Of a stretch of 64,000 nt of DNA, positions 38,996-48,669 are shown piece after piece. Position numbers and translations under genes: made by a program. Location of the stretch: positions 1,488,001 to 1,552,000 of the forward strand of contig CAWDSH010000001.1 in NCBI GenBank assembly GCA_963804865.1, read 5' to 3'. Every line of letters begins with the position of its first letter. Position 1 is the stretch's first letter. The DNA comes from CAVVEQ01 sp963804865. GTDB lineage: Bacteria; Chloroflexota; Anaerolineae; Anaerolineales; Anaerolineaceae. The notes under the pieces were generated by a model. That model had not been told where the DNA came from, ran no database searches, and worked only from the letters and a program-made list of their open reading frames with translations.

Positions 38996-40280
38996 TCACG
39001 GGACGATGCGCGTGGTGAGGATATCCCAATTGACACCCGCGTTGCTTGTCCGCACCAGGGCGATCTCTTCATCTTTCCTGGCGACGATCCAGCCGCGCGT
39101 CATATCCACGAATACCGGCTCCCCGGACCAGGTGACCGGGATGACCGCTTTCCAGCTGGCGCCGGCGTTGGTGGTGCGGTAGATCTTTTTGGCAACGTAC
39201 CAGCCGCTGCTCTCATCCAGCATCTGCAGCTCACCGGAAGGTTCCGGCAGCTTGGTGATATCCCAGTTCGCCCCGCCGTCGTCCGTCAGGTAGAGCCAGG
39301 CTGATTTGTTAAAGGCATCCCCCAACATGCAGGTGACCGTCATCGCGCCGCTGAGTGCATCCCGATAGCGCCAGGTCATACACGCCGCAGGAATAGGCAT
39401 CATTTTCAAACAGGTCGGGTTTGTCATCCGGCGCGGGCAGGTCAACCTGGCTCCAGGTGGTGCCGCCGTCAGCCGTCCCGTAGATCCAAACCCCGGATGC
39501 CACCCCGGCAAGCTCATAGGTGATCCAGCCGTGCTGGGCATCGGTGAACGCCATGCCGGTTTTATACAGTGACATCGCGGGAGAGGTCTCGGAAGAATCC
39601 ATCGGATCCACCAGCTTGGTCCAGGTGACTCCACCATCGCTGCTGCCGTAAATATAAATGTAATCGTGGCTCATCCCCGCGCCGGCATGCACCAGCAGCC
39701 AGCCGTGATCCTCATCGGGGAAGCTGAAAAAACCCGGGCTGAAGAATTCCATCATGCTCGAGGTCTCCATATCGTAACTGGGAGACCAGTTGTTTCCCCC
39801 GTCATAGGTTGTCCAGACCGTGGCAAATTCCGGTATCCCGGACCAGGTGCTGTAGATCACCCAGGCAAGGGTTTCATCCATGAAGAATGCCGTTGCGGAT
39901 TGGGTCTGTTCCGCGACGATCCCCTGCGGCGGGGTGATGTCCTTCCAGGTCAAGCCGCCGTCCGCCGTGCGCAGGACGTGATCGTCACCGCCGGGGTAAG
40001 CCGACTTTCCCTGCCCGATCCCCCAGCCTGTGTTGGCGTCCAGCATCTGGATGCTGGTGATCACCACCTCGGAATTCGCCGCCAGGTGCGCGATGGGCGT
40101 CACCGGGGTCGGCGCGACGGTCGGCTCCAGCGTCGGTTCTTCGGTGGGCGGGAGCGCGGTGGGCTCAGGCGTTGGTGGTTCGATCGTCGGCATCACCGCG
40201 GTCGGGGATGGCGGAGAAAAAATCGAACATGCGCTCAGAAATAATGCAGTGATCAGCAAAATGGGGAAGTTTTTGATCAT
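38996..40280 (-). CDS. Secreted lipoprotein with Ycf48/sialidase-like propeller, frameshifted
   Basis: A 428-residue lipoprotein with lipobox LFLSAC and a long Pro/Thr/Glu linker. Repeated Asp-box-like turns follow: TADGGLTWKD, TYDGGNNWS, SSDGGVTWTKL, TADGGTTWSQV, TDDGGANWDI and TTNAGASWK. These form a BNR/Ycf48-like propeller. An extra base near 39358-39380 shifts the frame before the last two blades. The role is unknown. Confidence 0.8.
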
Positions 40281-40304
40281 TTTTCCTCCAGCTAGAACTA
40301 TCTT

Positions 40305-41377
40305 TTAATTTTTTCCTTCAGGCGTAGGTGTTTCAAGCGAGATTGACCTATCCAGGAAATGATATTTCATGATCATTAATGGATTCCACATCCCTTCATG
40401 CTTATTTATAACAATCTCGTTGTTGGCATTCCATTCTCTTATATACAGGCATTCGCTATCTGAATGATAAATTATTTCAATCGAACCATTGTGAATATCA
40501 AGCAATCTTACATTCGCGCTATTAACTGTATCCCAATCATCAGCATCTGTGGTGAATACTAAACTTTGTCCATCGGGTGACCATCTAAAATCACCAATGA
40601 CATGTTCAGAGAATATATATTCGCTTTTTTCACCGGTTTTAAGATCAAGAATATTGAGCGTATTCTCTTGATTCGTATATGCCAAACGTCTTCCACTATT
40701 AGAAAATTCCAGGAATAGTTCATATCCCCGATCCCCCGATGGTACTACTATCACAATCTCCCCTGTTTCCAGTTCCAATCTCAATAAAGCCATGCCTCCG
40801 TAGCCATAGAAACAATACGGACCCCCACCATCAACCGGCATACTTGAATAAATATAAAGATATTGTGAATCACTTGAGAAATAGATAGGTCTTAGGGTCG
40901 TGTTACTTAATTCATCCGCTTCAAATATGTTCCGTGATTGATAATCAACGGCTATGCCAGATATTTTATTGCCAACAAATAGACCCGAGTTATCATGGTG
41001 ATAATCATGAGAGCAAGCCAGCCAGTTTTCGTCTGGTGAGAGTAAGTAAGATTGGCAACCTTCGCAATATCGAATATTGCGCAAAATCTGTGGCTTGAGC
41101 TACCTGAGTTTTTTTACTCTCAAATTCTTTTGTTTTATTCATTGATCTTTGAGTTAGATCTACTGTTGGCCATGGTGGGGGAGTTTTACTGCGGATCGGG
41201 GTAATAGTAGGCCTTCTAGTCTTTATTGGGATCAACGTGCTGGTTGCAGTAGGTCGGATTAGAAGTCGATGGGCGGATTTCCGTATCGGTTGATGAATTT
41301 AAATTCGCCCCGCATCCAGCATGAAGCATCGCAAGCACAAAAACGATCACAACCTTTTTCACATAAGTCATTCCCAT
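40305..41377 (-). CDS. Lipoprotein with WD40/TolB-like propeller, two frameshifts
   Basis: About 357 residues. The start ATG 41377 follows GGGAG; the signal peptide KKVVIVFVLAMLHAGC has a lipobox. Extra bases near 41220 and 41076 separate a Thr/Pro linker and the propeller (LLSPDENWLACSHD, IYFSSDSQYLYIYSS, FRWSPDGQSLVFTTD). The gene is AT-richer than its neighbours, suggesting separate origin. Confidence 0.72.
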
Positions 41378-41420
41378 GCTCTCCCTACCCTCCCAAATTC
41401 CTCCCTGCGCCTTCATCACC

Positions 41421-41469
41421 TATCCATCGTCCATGGTCTGTGGTCCATCGTCCACCGTCTACCGCCCAT
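41421..41469. repeat. Heptanucleotide tandem array, copy 1
   Basis: Consecutive 7-base units ATCCATC, GTCCATG, GTCTGTG, GTCCATC, GTCCACC, GTCTACC, GCCCATA. It runs through the stop codon and last two codons of the PEBP gene. It is the longest copy of a family found at six or more sites in the window. Confidence 0.75.
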
Positions 41470-41924
41470 ACTTCCCCATCCACTCGCCCTCCCCCAGGAT
41501 ATGCCCCTGCATGTCAGCCAGGAGCTTCGCCCTGGAATAATTCGCCGCCAGGTTCGGGGCAAGATCGAGCGCATACAATTTGAAAAAATAGCGGTGTGGG
41601 TTTCCCCGCGGCGGGCAGGGACCCCCATAACCGTTGCGCCCAAATCCATTGATCCCCTGCGTGCCCGTCCCGCTCACCTGCGCGACCTTCGCCACACCCT
41701 CCGGCAGCCCGGCGAGCGACGGGGGAATGTTGTAGATCACCCAGTGCACGAAGAGCCCCACGGGCGCGTCCGGGTCCTCCACGATCAGCGCCAGGCTCTG
41801 CGTACCCGCCGGCAGCTCGCCCCATTCCAGCGCCGGGGAGAGATCCTCGCCGTCGCAGGTGTGCTTCACCGGGATCGTCCCGCCGTTGGTGAAAGCTGTA
41901 CTTGTAGAAGTTGATATTGGTCAT
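41459..41924 (-). CDS. YbhB/YbcL family Raf kinase inhibitor-like (PEBP) protein, frameshifted
   Basis: Phosphatidylethanolamine-binding-like protein of about 154 residues. ATG 41924 has AGGAGGTG before it. The start reads MTNINFYKYSF; an extra base near 41889-41895 separates it from TIPVKHTCDGEDLSPALEW. The family motifs DPDAPVGLFVHWVIYNIP and GPCPPRGNPHRYFFKLYALD are intact. The ligand is unknown. Its start overlaps the DUF92 stop (ATGA). Confidence 0.88.
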
Positions 41925-42790
41925 GGAAACACCTCCTGTATTCGTCCCAAACACTGTTGGAAAGAAGAGAAAAGAAACGCCATCATCAAAACTGCCCCGC
42001 TCAAGGTGCAGGCGGCATTGACCGCGTCGTTGTTCAGCCAGCGCCAGCCGCGCTTTAGCGTGGTCGCCGTGCCGCAGGTGTGCAGCGGGTGGCGCTCGGT
42101 TTCCTTGTTGCAGCTCGGGCAGGTGTAGATCGCCTGGAGGGTGGCGCCCAGCAGCGAATCCACCAGGCTGCCCGCCAGTCCCGCCAGCGCGATCAAACCG
42201 ATCGCCGCCAGCGAATTCACCATGCCAAGCGGTGCGTTCCCCAGCGGCCAGAGCACGACCGCCAGCACCGCGATCAGCAGGCTGCCTCCCAGCGCCGCGA
42301 GCAGCCCCAGCGGGCTGATGCCGCCCGAATCACCGCGTTCGACAGGTTTCCCGGTGGTGATCAGGCGCGGCGCGCTGCGGCTGAGCACGCCCAGCTCGGT
42401 CGCCCAGGTATCCGCGTTGGCTGCCGCCAGCGAGGCGCAGAATCCCAGCCAGGGCCAGGCAGAATCCGGAAAGAAATAATGCGCCAGCGCGAAAAGCCCG
42501 GCGATCCCGCCGTTGGCCATCACCTGCCATAGATCGCGCCGGTGACCCTTGGAAAATTTCTCGCCCAGCGCGCTCTTTTGTCTTTTGAATAAGCGCGATA
42601 ACACGCTCGAGGAAATGAAGAACGCCAGCAGGACGACCATCCATGCCACCCCTCCCGCCCCGTAGATGACCGTGCCCAGCACGAGCGCGCCCAGCGCCCC
42701 GCTGCGGCTCAAGGCGCGGCTGAGATAAGCCAGCGCGGAAATGATCAACGCCAGGATGAAACCGGTGAGCAGCTGCATCAAGTTAAGCAT
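41921..42790 (-). CDS. DUF92 family membrane protein
   Basis: A 289-residue polytopic protein of the DUF92/TIGR00297 family. GHRRDLWQVMANGG, AAANADTWATELG and the Gly-rich GLAGSLVDSLLGATLQ are characteristic. Plant VTE6, a phytyl-phosphate kinase, belongs to this family, so a lipid phosphate kinase role is possible but not shown. A Cys-containing loop, YTCPSCNKETERHPLHTC, could bind zinc. Confidence 0.88.
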   Translation of the reverse strand: MLNLMQLLTGFILALIISALAYLSRALSRSGALGALVLGTVIYGAGGVAWMVVLLAFFISSSVLSRLFKRQKSALGEKFSKGHRRDLWQVMANGGIAGLFALAHYFFPDSAWPWLGFCASLAAANADTWATELGVLSRSAPRLITTGKPVERGDSGGISPLGLLAALGGSLLIAVLAVVLWPLGNAPLGMVNSLAAIGLIALAGLAGSLVDSLLGATLQAIYTCPSCNKETERHPLHTCGTATTLKRGWRWLNNDAVNAACTLSGAVLMMAFLFSSFQQCLGRIQEVFP

Positions 42791-42843
42791 AACTCAAATC
42801 ATTTAAAAAACGAAGCGCCATGGCTCGTTTTTAGTTTGTTGTT

Positions 42844-43743
42844 CTAGAGGATGAAGATCAGCGCGATGAAAAGCAGGATCGGGGTGATCACCGAGCTGCC
42901 CCATAAAATGAAGGATATGGGACGGTGCTCTTCCTTGCGGAAGAAATACAGCCCGGCGATCAGGCTGGCAAAGAAGAACATGATCGCCAGCACCGGCAGC
43001 AGCAGCAGCTGGCGCGCCGGCACGGGTTCCAGCGGCAGCCCGGCGGCATCGAATCCCAGCGATACTGCAGCCATCCGCGGGATCTGCAGCGCCACCACCA
43101 TCAGCAGCGTCAGCGTCAATCCAAAGCCTGCCAGCACCAGCCACCGCGCGCGCTTGTCGTTCCACACCCGCCTCAGGTAGGCCACCGGCAGCGTCGAGAC
43201 TGCCTGGAATTCACCCAGGCTGCCCAGCTCGAAGGCGCGCTGCACCGCGCCAATGAAAGCTGCCGGGTCCTGCGGTGAGATGGCGAACACCCGTTTCTGC
43301 GTCGCCACCAGCACCAGGTCGTCATCCTCCGCCGCCAGGTATTCGACCGTGCCCAGCTCGGGGGATTGCGTCACGCCCAGGATGGCACCCGGGTAGGAGA
43401 GCGCCGGCGGGTTCAATTCGCTGATCATGTCCGCAGCCGGACGCACCCATTCGATCTCCGAGAGCGGGATATCCTCGCTGCGCAGCCCCCAGCGCAGGTG
43501 CAGACCGTCGCGCTCGAGGGAATAATCCGCGCGCAGCAGCGCGTACCCGCGGTAAATGACATACGTGGTCGGGATCAGCAGCACCAGCGACGCGATCAGG
43601 AAGATCACGAAGTAGGTGCCGAATTGCTCCTGCAGCGCCAGGAAGAAGAGCGTGCCGCTGGAGAGCAGCAGTAATGAACCGGCAATGCCGTGGATCAGCA
43701 GCCCGCGCCGGCGTGGGGGTAGAAAGCGACTTTCAGCCGCCAA
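42844..43743 (-). CDS. Membrane protein with bacterial PH-like domain
   Basis: A 299-residue protein with two N-terminal helices, a PH-like domain (residues about 75-170: YSLERDGLHLRWGLRSEDIP, ISPQDPAAFIGAVQRA) and three C-terminal helices. The pattern matches bPH_6-type proteins. The start is TTG 43743, which overlaps the aminotransferase end by 11 bases and has GGAG upstream. Function unknown. Confidence 0.7.
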   Translation of the reverse strand: MAAESRFLPPRRRGLLIHGIAGSLLLLSSGTLFFLALQEQFGTYFVIFLIASLVLLIPTTYVIYRGYALLRADYSLERDGLHLRWGLRSEDIPLSEIEWVRPAADMISELNPPALSYPGAILGVTQSPELGTVEYLAAEDDDLVLVATQKRVFAISPQDPAAFIGAVQRAFELGSLGEFQAVSTLPVAYLRRVWNDKRARWLVLAGFGLTLTLLMVVALQIPRMAAVSLGFDAAGLPLEPVPARQLLLLPVLAIMFFFASLIAGLYFFRKEEHRPISFILWGSSVITPILLFIALIFIL

Positions 43744-44926
43744 TCACTGCGCTCCGTAATTCCTCACAAACCAATTCCACCTGGTCCTCTTTCATGACCC
43801 CCGAAAATGGGACAGCCAGCCCGCGTTCCCCCAGGTCCTCGGTCACCGGGAAATCACCCGCCTTGTAACCAAAGCGCTCCACCATGTAAGGCTGCAGGTG
43901 AATGGGCAGGAAATAAGGCCGTACCGGGATGCCCTGTTCCGCCAGCTTCTGCGCGATCGCCGCCCGGTCCATGCCCTTTGCCAGCCGGATGACGTACACG
44001 AACCACGAAACCCGCGTGGTGCTCGGCACGAGCTGCGGTGCCTGGATGCCGGGGATCTCCGCCAGCCGCTCCGCGTACCAGTCCGCCACGCGCTGCCGCT
44101 TTTGCATCAGCTCCTCGATGCGCTGCATCTGCGCCGCTCCCAGCGCGGCGCTCAGCTCATCCAGCCGGTAGTTGTATCCCAGGAAGGTGTGCGAAAGCCA
44201 GGTGTCGCCCGGCGCACGCCCCTGGTTGCGCAGCGCGCGCATCAAGCCGGCGGCATCATCCTCGTTGGTGACGATCACGCCCCCTTCCCCGGTGGTGATC
44301 TGCTTGTTCGGGTAAAAGGCAAAAACGCCGTAATTGCCGAAGGTTCCGGCTTTCTTCCCCTTGTATTCCGCGCCCAGCGCCTCGCAGGAATCCTCGATCA
44401 GCTTGAGATCCAGTCTTTTCGTGACCGTCTCGAGCTTGTCCAGCTCCGCCGGCTGCCCGAAAACGTCCACCGCGATCATCCCCTTCACCGGCGCGCCTTC
44501 CTTCCAGCCCTTTCGCGGCATCCAGCGCTTGGCCGCCTTGCCGCCCGCCCGCAGGTCTGCCGCCGCCTGCGCTGCCAGCTCCGTATCGATATTCCCGGTG
44601 ATGGGATCGACGTCCACGAAGATCGGCACCGCCTGCTCGAAGAGGATCACGTTGGTCGAAGCCACGAACGAGAACGGCGTGGTGATCACGAAATCACCCG
44701 CCTGGATCCCGGCAGCCCGCACGCACAGGTGCAGCCCGGCCGTGCCGGAATTCACCCCGATGGCGTGCTTGGCGCCGGTGAACTGCCGAAAGGCGGCCTC
44801 GAATTGCTCGATGCGCGGACCCATGCTGAGCTCGGGGGTCTGCAGCACGGACATCACCGCGTGGCGCTCGGCATCGGTCAGATCTGGATTGGACATGGGG
44901 ACACGAACAGGGTTGTTTGGAGTCAT
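43733..44926 (-). CDS. DegT/DnrJ/EryC1/StrS-family aminotransferase
   Basis: PLP-dependent sugar aminotransferase of 397 residues. The N-terminal NPDLTDAERHAVMSVLQTP, GVNSGTAGLHL, the SCEALGAEYKGKKAGTFGN loop and FYPNKQITTGEGG with the PLP Lys are typical. Such enzymes aminate keto-sugars for envelope glycans. No other sugar-nucleotide genes are adjacent. ATG 44926 follows AGG; longer versions would start inside the divergent promoter. Confidence 0.92.
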   Translation of the reverse strand: MTPNNPVRVPMSNPDLTDAERHAVMSVLQTPELSMGPRIEQFEAAFRQFTGAKHAIGVNSGTAGLHLCVRAAGIQAGDFVITTPFSFVASTNVILFEQAVPIFVDVDPITGNIDTELAAQAAADLRAGGKAAKRWMPRKGWKEGAPVKGMIAVDVFGQPAELDKLETVTKRLDLKLIEDSCEALGAEYKGKKAGTFGNYGVFAFYPNKQITTGEGGVIVTNEDDAAGLMRALRNQGRAPGDTWLSHTFLGYNYRLDELSAALGAAQMQRIEELMQKRQRVADWYAERLAEIPGIQAPQLVPSTTRVSWFVYVIRLAKGMDRAAIAQKLAEQGIPVRPYFLPIHLQPYMVERFGYKAGDFPVTEDLGERGLAVPFSGVMKEDQVELVCEELRSAVIGG

Positions 44927-44995
44927 AAGCCTGATTTTACCCTCATTTCCCGCTCGTTTTGCCTCTCCTCCATTAACCCGCCTTCCGCGATACGT

Positions 44996-45001
44996 TATAA
45001 T
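44996..45001 (+). promoter_or_regulatory. -10 box of the Cys/Met PLP enzyme gene
   Basis: TATAAT at 44996-45001, 29 bases before ATG 45030, with CAGGAGAA as ribosome site. The -35 region is poor. Confidence 0.5.
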
Positions 45002-45029
45002 CCAGCCGATATCACTTCCAGGAGAATAA

Positions 45030-46262
45030 ATGAAAAAGATCCAGTCAAAGTACGGCCTCGGCACGCTGGTCACCCACACCGGCGAGGGAGGCAACCCCCT
45101 CCACGCCCACATCACCCCCATCTTCCAGACCTCCACCTTCTCATTCCCCGATGTGGCTGCCGGAGCGGGCGCCTTCAAGGGCACGCAGGATGGTTACATC
45201 TACACCCGCATAAGGCACCCCAACCTGGATCAGCTGGCGCTCAAGATCGCCGCCCTCGAAGGACTGGACCTGCTCCGCCAGGAGCCCGATCGCGATCCCG
45301 GGGAGATCGTTCGAGGACTGATCTTCTCCTCCGGCATGTCCGCCATCACCTCGGCCATCCTGGCGAAGGTCAAAGCCGGGGATACCATCATCGCCCAGCA
45401 GGCGCTCTACGGCGCCACCTACGTCTTCCTGCAGGACGTGGCTCCCCGCTACGGCATCAAGACCGTCTTCCTCGAGGATGCCTCCGTCCAGAACTGGCAG
45501 CAGGCCTTCAAAGATAATCCCAAGGCCGTCATCGCCTATGCCGAATCCCCCGCCAACCCCACCATGGCGCTCACCGATCTCAAGGCCGTCGCGGATATCG
45601 CCCACGAAAAGGGCGCCTGGCTGATGGTGGATAACACCTTCGCCTCGCCCTACTGCCAGCGCCCGCTCACCCTCGGCGCGGACGTGGTCATCCATTCCAC
45701 CACCAAGTACCTCTGCGGTCACGGCCTGATCGTGGGCGGCGCGGTCGTCAGCCGCCACGTTTCCTACATCAAGACCGAGCTCAATTCCATCCTCAAGAAC
45801 CTGGGCGGCAGCGCCAGCCCCTTCGATGCCTGGCTGACCAGCATCGGGCTGAAGACCTTCGAGCTGCGCATGCAGCGCCACTGCGCCAACGCCATGCAGG
45901 TGGCGCGCTTCCTCGAAACCCACCCCGCCGTGGGAAAAGTCTTCTATCCCGGCCTGGAAAGCCACCCCGATCACGAGCTGGCCAAGCGCCAGATGTTCGA
46001 TTTCGGCGGCATGATCGCCTTCGAGCTGAAAGGCGGACTTGAAGCCGGCGAGAAGATGATGAACAAGGTCGAGCTCGCCACCCTGGCGGTCAGCCTGGGC
46101 AACGTGGATACCCTCATCCAGCACCCCGCCAGCATGACCCACGCCGGCATGCCGCGCGAAGCCCGCCTTGGCGCCGGTCTCACCGACGGTCTGGTGCGCC
46201 TCTCGGTGGGCATCGAGAACGTCGAGGATATCATCGCCGATCTCGACCAGGCCATGAAATGA
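45030..46262 (+). CDS. Cystathionine gamma-synthase / methionine gamma-lyase family PLP enzyme
   Basis: Cys/Met metabolism PLP-dependent enzyme of 410 residues. GLGTLVTHTGEGGNPLHAHI, TPIFQTSTF, YAESPANPTMALTD and the PLP Lys in HSTTKYLCGHG are clear. The C-terminus SLGNVDTLIQHPASMTHAGM is typical. Synthase, beta-lyase and gamma-lyase cannot be told apart with certainty. It has its own promoter and terminator. Confidence 0.92.
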   Translation: MKKIQSKYGLGTLVTHTGEGGNPLHAHITPIFQTSTFSFPDVAAGAGAFKGTQDGYIYTRIRHPNLDQLALKIAALEGLDLLRQEPDRDPGEIVRGLIFSSGMSAITSAILAKVKAGDTIIAQQALYGATYVFLQDVAPRYGIKTVFLEDASVQNWQQAFKDNPKAVIAYAESPANPTMALTDLKAVADIAHEKGAWLMVDNTFASPYCQRPLTLGADVVIHSTTKYLCGHGLIVGGAVVSRHVSYIKTELNSILKNLGGSASPFDAWLTSIGLKTFELRMQRHCANAMQVARFLETHPAVGKVFYPGLESHPDHELAKRQMFDFGGMIAFELKGGLEAGEKMMNKVELATLAVSLGNVDTLIQHPASMTHAGMPREARLGAGLTDGLVRLSVGIENVEDIIADLDQAMK

Positions 46263-46274
46263 TCCGCTGATCGC

Positions 46275-47423
46275 TTAAACAAAAGAGCGCAGCAAGCTGC
46301 GCTCTTTTTTATTCTCATCGTCGATCAGGTTTCGTTTCACCTGCGCGTTCCAGAGACCCTGCACGCCGATCCCCGCCAGCACCAGGAGCGTCAATCCCCA
46401 GGCCAGCACCGACCAGGCGGTGCCGGTCTCCCAAACGAGCACGTACTGCAGCGCCATCAGCACCAGCATGGGTATCCCGATCCACGTCCGCCAGGAGCGC
46501 AGCGTGCGCTCGCGCGTCAGCAGGTTCTTGCCCAGCACTTCGAAGACGAAGAGCAGCGCCACGAACCAGATCAGCGAGTGCACCAGCGTCAGCGCGAAGG
46601 GGAACTGCGCTTTCGCCTGCCCCAGCACGAAATTGACATACACCGCCGGCACGTAGCTGTAGATGCCGGTGATCAGGATGGGCGCGAAGGGCGCGCCCTG
46701 CTTGATCAGCGAGGCGATGCCCCAGAAGAGCAGCCCCGCCATCAGGATCATCAACAGCCTGCCGAATAAGTCCCAGAGCAGGATGCCCACGAACACCCCC
46801 ACCTTCGCGAATCCAAACGCGGTCGTCGCCCATTTGAGCAGGTTTTCCTTGTTGATCACCAGCGGGTTCGCGTTAAATGCCTGCTGCAGCTCCAGCAGGG
46901 TCATTCGCTGTTCCTGCCCGGTGCTTTGCAGCAAATGCACCTCCGTGCGCGTCATCAGCATGCCGGTATCGTAGAGCGCGGTGTCGATCTCGTTGATCTT
47001 CCCCGTGGTATCGATGGCGAAGAGCGTCCTTTCCCCACCGTAAAGCACGAACGGCTGCGGTCCCTTGGCGGTCGCGATCCCATCCCGGATGGTGATCTCC
47101 GGCAGCGCCGTGGTCGCCAGCCCCTTTTCCATCTCCACCATCGCCATGTTGATCCCTCGGCTGAACATCGCCGAGGTCAGCACCGCCAGCACCAGGCTGA
47201 AGAGGAAGAAGAAAAGCAGCGCATAGCGCTTCTTGCGCCGCGCGGCTTTCTTGTAGAAAGTGAAGCTGCCGCAGGGCATCACCGCGCCCATCGCCAGCCA
47301 GAGCATCTCGTTCCCGAAGGATGTCTTTTCGTATTCGGGCTCAACAGGTACCACTTGCGCCGCCACAGGTTCAACGGGAGCCGGCGGCTGGGGTGTCACG
47401 GGTTGGATCGGGTTCTCGCTCAT
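46275..47423 (-). CDS. Polytopic membrane protein, DUF1189-like
   Basis: A 382-residue membrane protein. A Pro-rich N-terminal tail precedes helix YALLFFFLFSLVLAVLTSAMF. An extracytoplasmic domain follows with LPEITIRDGIATAKGPQPFVLYG and LFAIDTTGKI, which resembles DUF1189. About six further helices follow. ATG 47423 has GGAGG eight bases before it. Its last residues are encoded inside the convergent terminator hairpin. Function unknown. Confidence 0.7.
   Translation of the reverse strand: MSENPIQPVTPQPPAPVEPVAAQVVPVEPEYEKTSFGNEMLWLAMGAVMPCGSFTFYKKAARRKKRYALLFFFLFSLVLAVLTSAMFSRGINMAMVEMEKGLATTALPEITIRDGIATAKGPQPFVLYGGERTLFAIDTTGKINEIDTALYDTGMLMTRTEVHLLQSTGQEQRMTLLELQQAFNANPLVINKENLLKWATTAFGFAKVGVFVGILLWDLFGRLLMILMAGLLFWGIASLIKQGAPFAPILITGIYSYVPAVYVNFVLGQAKAQFPFALTLVHSLIWFVALLFVFEVLGKNLLTRERTLRSWRTWIGIPMLVLMALQYVLVWETGTAWSVLAWGLTLLVLAGIGVQGLWNAQVKRNLIDDENKKERSLLRSFV
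46281..46310 (+). terminator. Terminator of the Cys/Met enzyme gene
   Basis: GAGCGCAGC-AA-GCTGCGCTC followed by TTTTTT, 23 bases after the stop. It lies within the 3' coding end of the convergent DUF1189-like gene. Confidence 0.9.
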
Positions 47424-47424
47424 T

Positions 47425-48555
47425 TCATCCTCCATTGTTACCTTGATCATTAACCATACCACTGTTCACTTCATGGCTCGCGCCCGCATCTCCCGGCGTG
47501 GATTGTGCCGCCTTGCTGGCTGCCCAGTCCTTGTACTGCTGCTTGCGCTTCTCCACTTCCGCCAGGAAGCGCGGCCGGTCCTTCTTCCAGCCCTTGATCA
47601 GCTCGGCGGAATACCCGCGAAATGCCCACGGGTTGCGCTGCATGCCTGCCTCGAGGATCTGCAGGGCGGGTGCTTCCTTGTTTCCCACCGCCCATTTCAT
47701 CTCGCTGCCGTATTTATCATAGTACATCACCGAGTAGACTTTCGCAACCGCGATGCCGTAGGTGCGCGTGGTGTGCACGTGCAGGTAGCTCCAGACAATG
47801 TCCTCGAAGCGCGTCGCCTGGAATTGACTCGCCGTCGCGTAGATCAGCCAGTTCTTCGTCAGGTGAAATTTCTTGGATGCCACCGTGTGCTGCATCGCCA
47901 GCTCGTTCTCCAGCTGCGGGATGATGAAATCGGCGGGACCAAAGCGCGCCAGGGATTTCATCACCGGGTGCGCCGCGGGGTCGGCGCTGCGCTGGACATA
48001 AAGGAAAAGTCCAAAGAGGCAGGCAGCCGCGGCCGCCAGCCCAAGGATGAAGACGATCCAGCCGCTGGTGCGGAAGCTGCCGGTGTGCATCAGGTAGGGC
48101 AGGAACACGCCTTCCAGGCTGGGATCATCCTTCACGTAGTAATCGATGATCTCCGCCTGCTCCTCCGCGGTGAGCGTTTGCAGGCTGCCGGTCAGCGTGG
48201 TGTCCATCTTCGGCAGTCCCGGCTGCTTCACCAGCAGCAGCTTCTCGCCCAGCTCCAGCGCCAGGTAGGAGAATTCCACCGTTTCCTTGCCCGAGTCGCT
48301 GGTCTCGACGTACTGGATATCCAGGTCGTAGATATCGTAGCCCGTCACCCGCACCCAGTACTGCGGCAGCTTGCCCGCGTCCTGCACCCCCGCCAGCGCC
48401 TCCGGCGTGACCTCGAAGGGTCCCAGCACGAAGTTGGTGATATAGCGCATGTTGGCGGCGACCAGCATCACCACAAGGAACACACCCGCCAGGCAGATCA
48501 GCACCAGGTTCAGGTTTGAGCGCTTGATGGCTTTCGAGATCATTGAGTCGTTCAT
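47425..48555 (-). CDS. Membrane protein of unknown function
   Basis: A 376-residue protein. Helix LNLVLICLAGVFLVVMLVAA is near the N-terminus, then an extracytoplasmic domain with WVRVTGYDIYDLDIQYVET, a second helix near residues 165-187, and a cytoplasmic domain with QHTVASKKFHLTKNWLIYA and SYLHVHTTRTYGIAVAKVYS that recalls PH-like folds. I do not recognise the family with certainty. It is immediately followed by the DUF1189-like gene (TGAAATG), so they act in one operon. Confidence 0.72.
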   Translation of the reverse strand: MNDSMISKAIKRSNLNLVLICLAGVFLVVMLVAANMRYITNFVLGPFEVTPEALAGVQDAGKLPQYWVRVTGYDIYDLDIQYVETSDSGKETVEFSYLALELGEKLLLVKQPGLPKMDTTLTGSLQTLTAEEQAEIIDYYVKDDPSLEGVFLPYLMHTGSFRTSGWIVFILGLAAAAACLFGLFLYVQRSADPAAHPVMKSLARFGPADFIIPQLENELAMQHTVASKKFHLTKNWLIYATASQFQATRFEDIVWSYLHVHTTRTYGIAVAKVYSVMYYDKYGSEMKWAVGNKEAPALQILEAGMQRNPWAFRGYSAELIKGWKKDRPRFLAEVEKRKQQYKDWAASKAAQSTPGDAGASHEVNSGMVNDQGNNGG

Positions 48556-48638
48556 CCATCCCTCCCGGATAAAAATAAATATTGGCTAATGATACAAGAA
48601 TTTAATTCAAAACATCCCTTTAACAACTTAACAAAATC

Positions 48639-48663
48639 GTCAGGCACCAATAGCATGCCCGAC
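48639..48663. repeat. Palindromic repeat, degenerate copy
   Basis: GTCAGGCA ... TGCCCGAC, with flanks ACAAAAT and CTTCAAC, matching the better copy at 49660. It is a member of the GTCGGKCAC palindrome family. Confidence 0.55.
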
Positions 48664-48669
48664 CTTCAA

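Noticed and set aside
43898..45517. Plus-strand open frame of 539 codons across the aminotransferase and the PLP enzyme
   Set aside because: High GC content opens the opposite frame. It spans two real genes and their promoter, and its composition (His/Arg/Pro-rich) is that of a shadow frame.
45141..46142. Minus-strand frame of 333 codons opposite the Cys/Met PLP enzyme
   Set aside because: Shadow of a well-supported gene; Gly/His/Val-rich without motifs.
47260..48519. Plus-strand open frame of 419 codons opposite two membrane protein genes
   Set aside because: Antisense shadow; the translation is rich in His, Gln and Arg and matches nothing.
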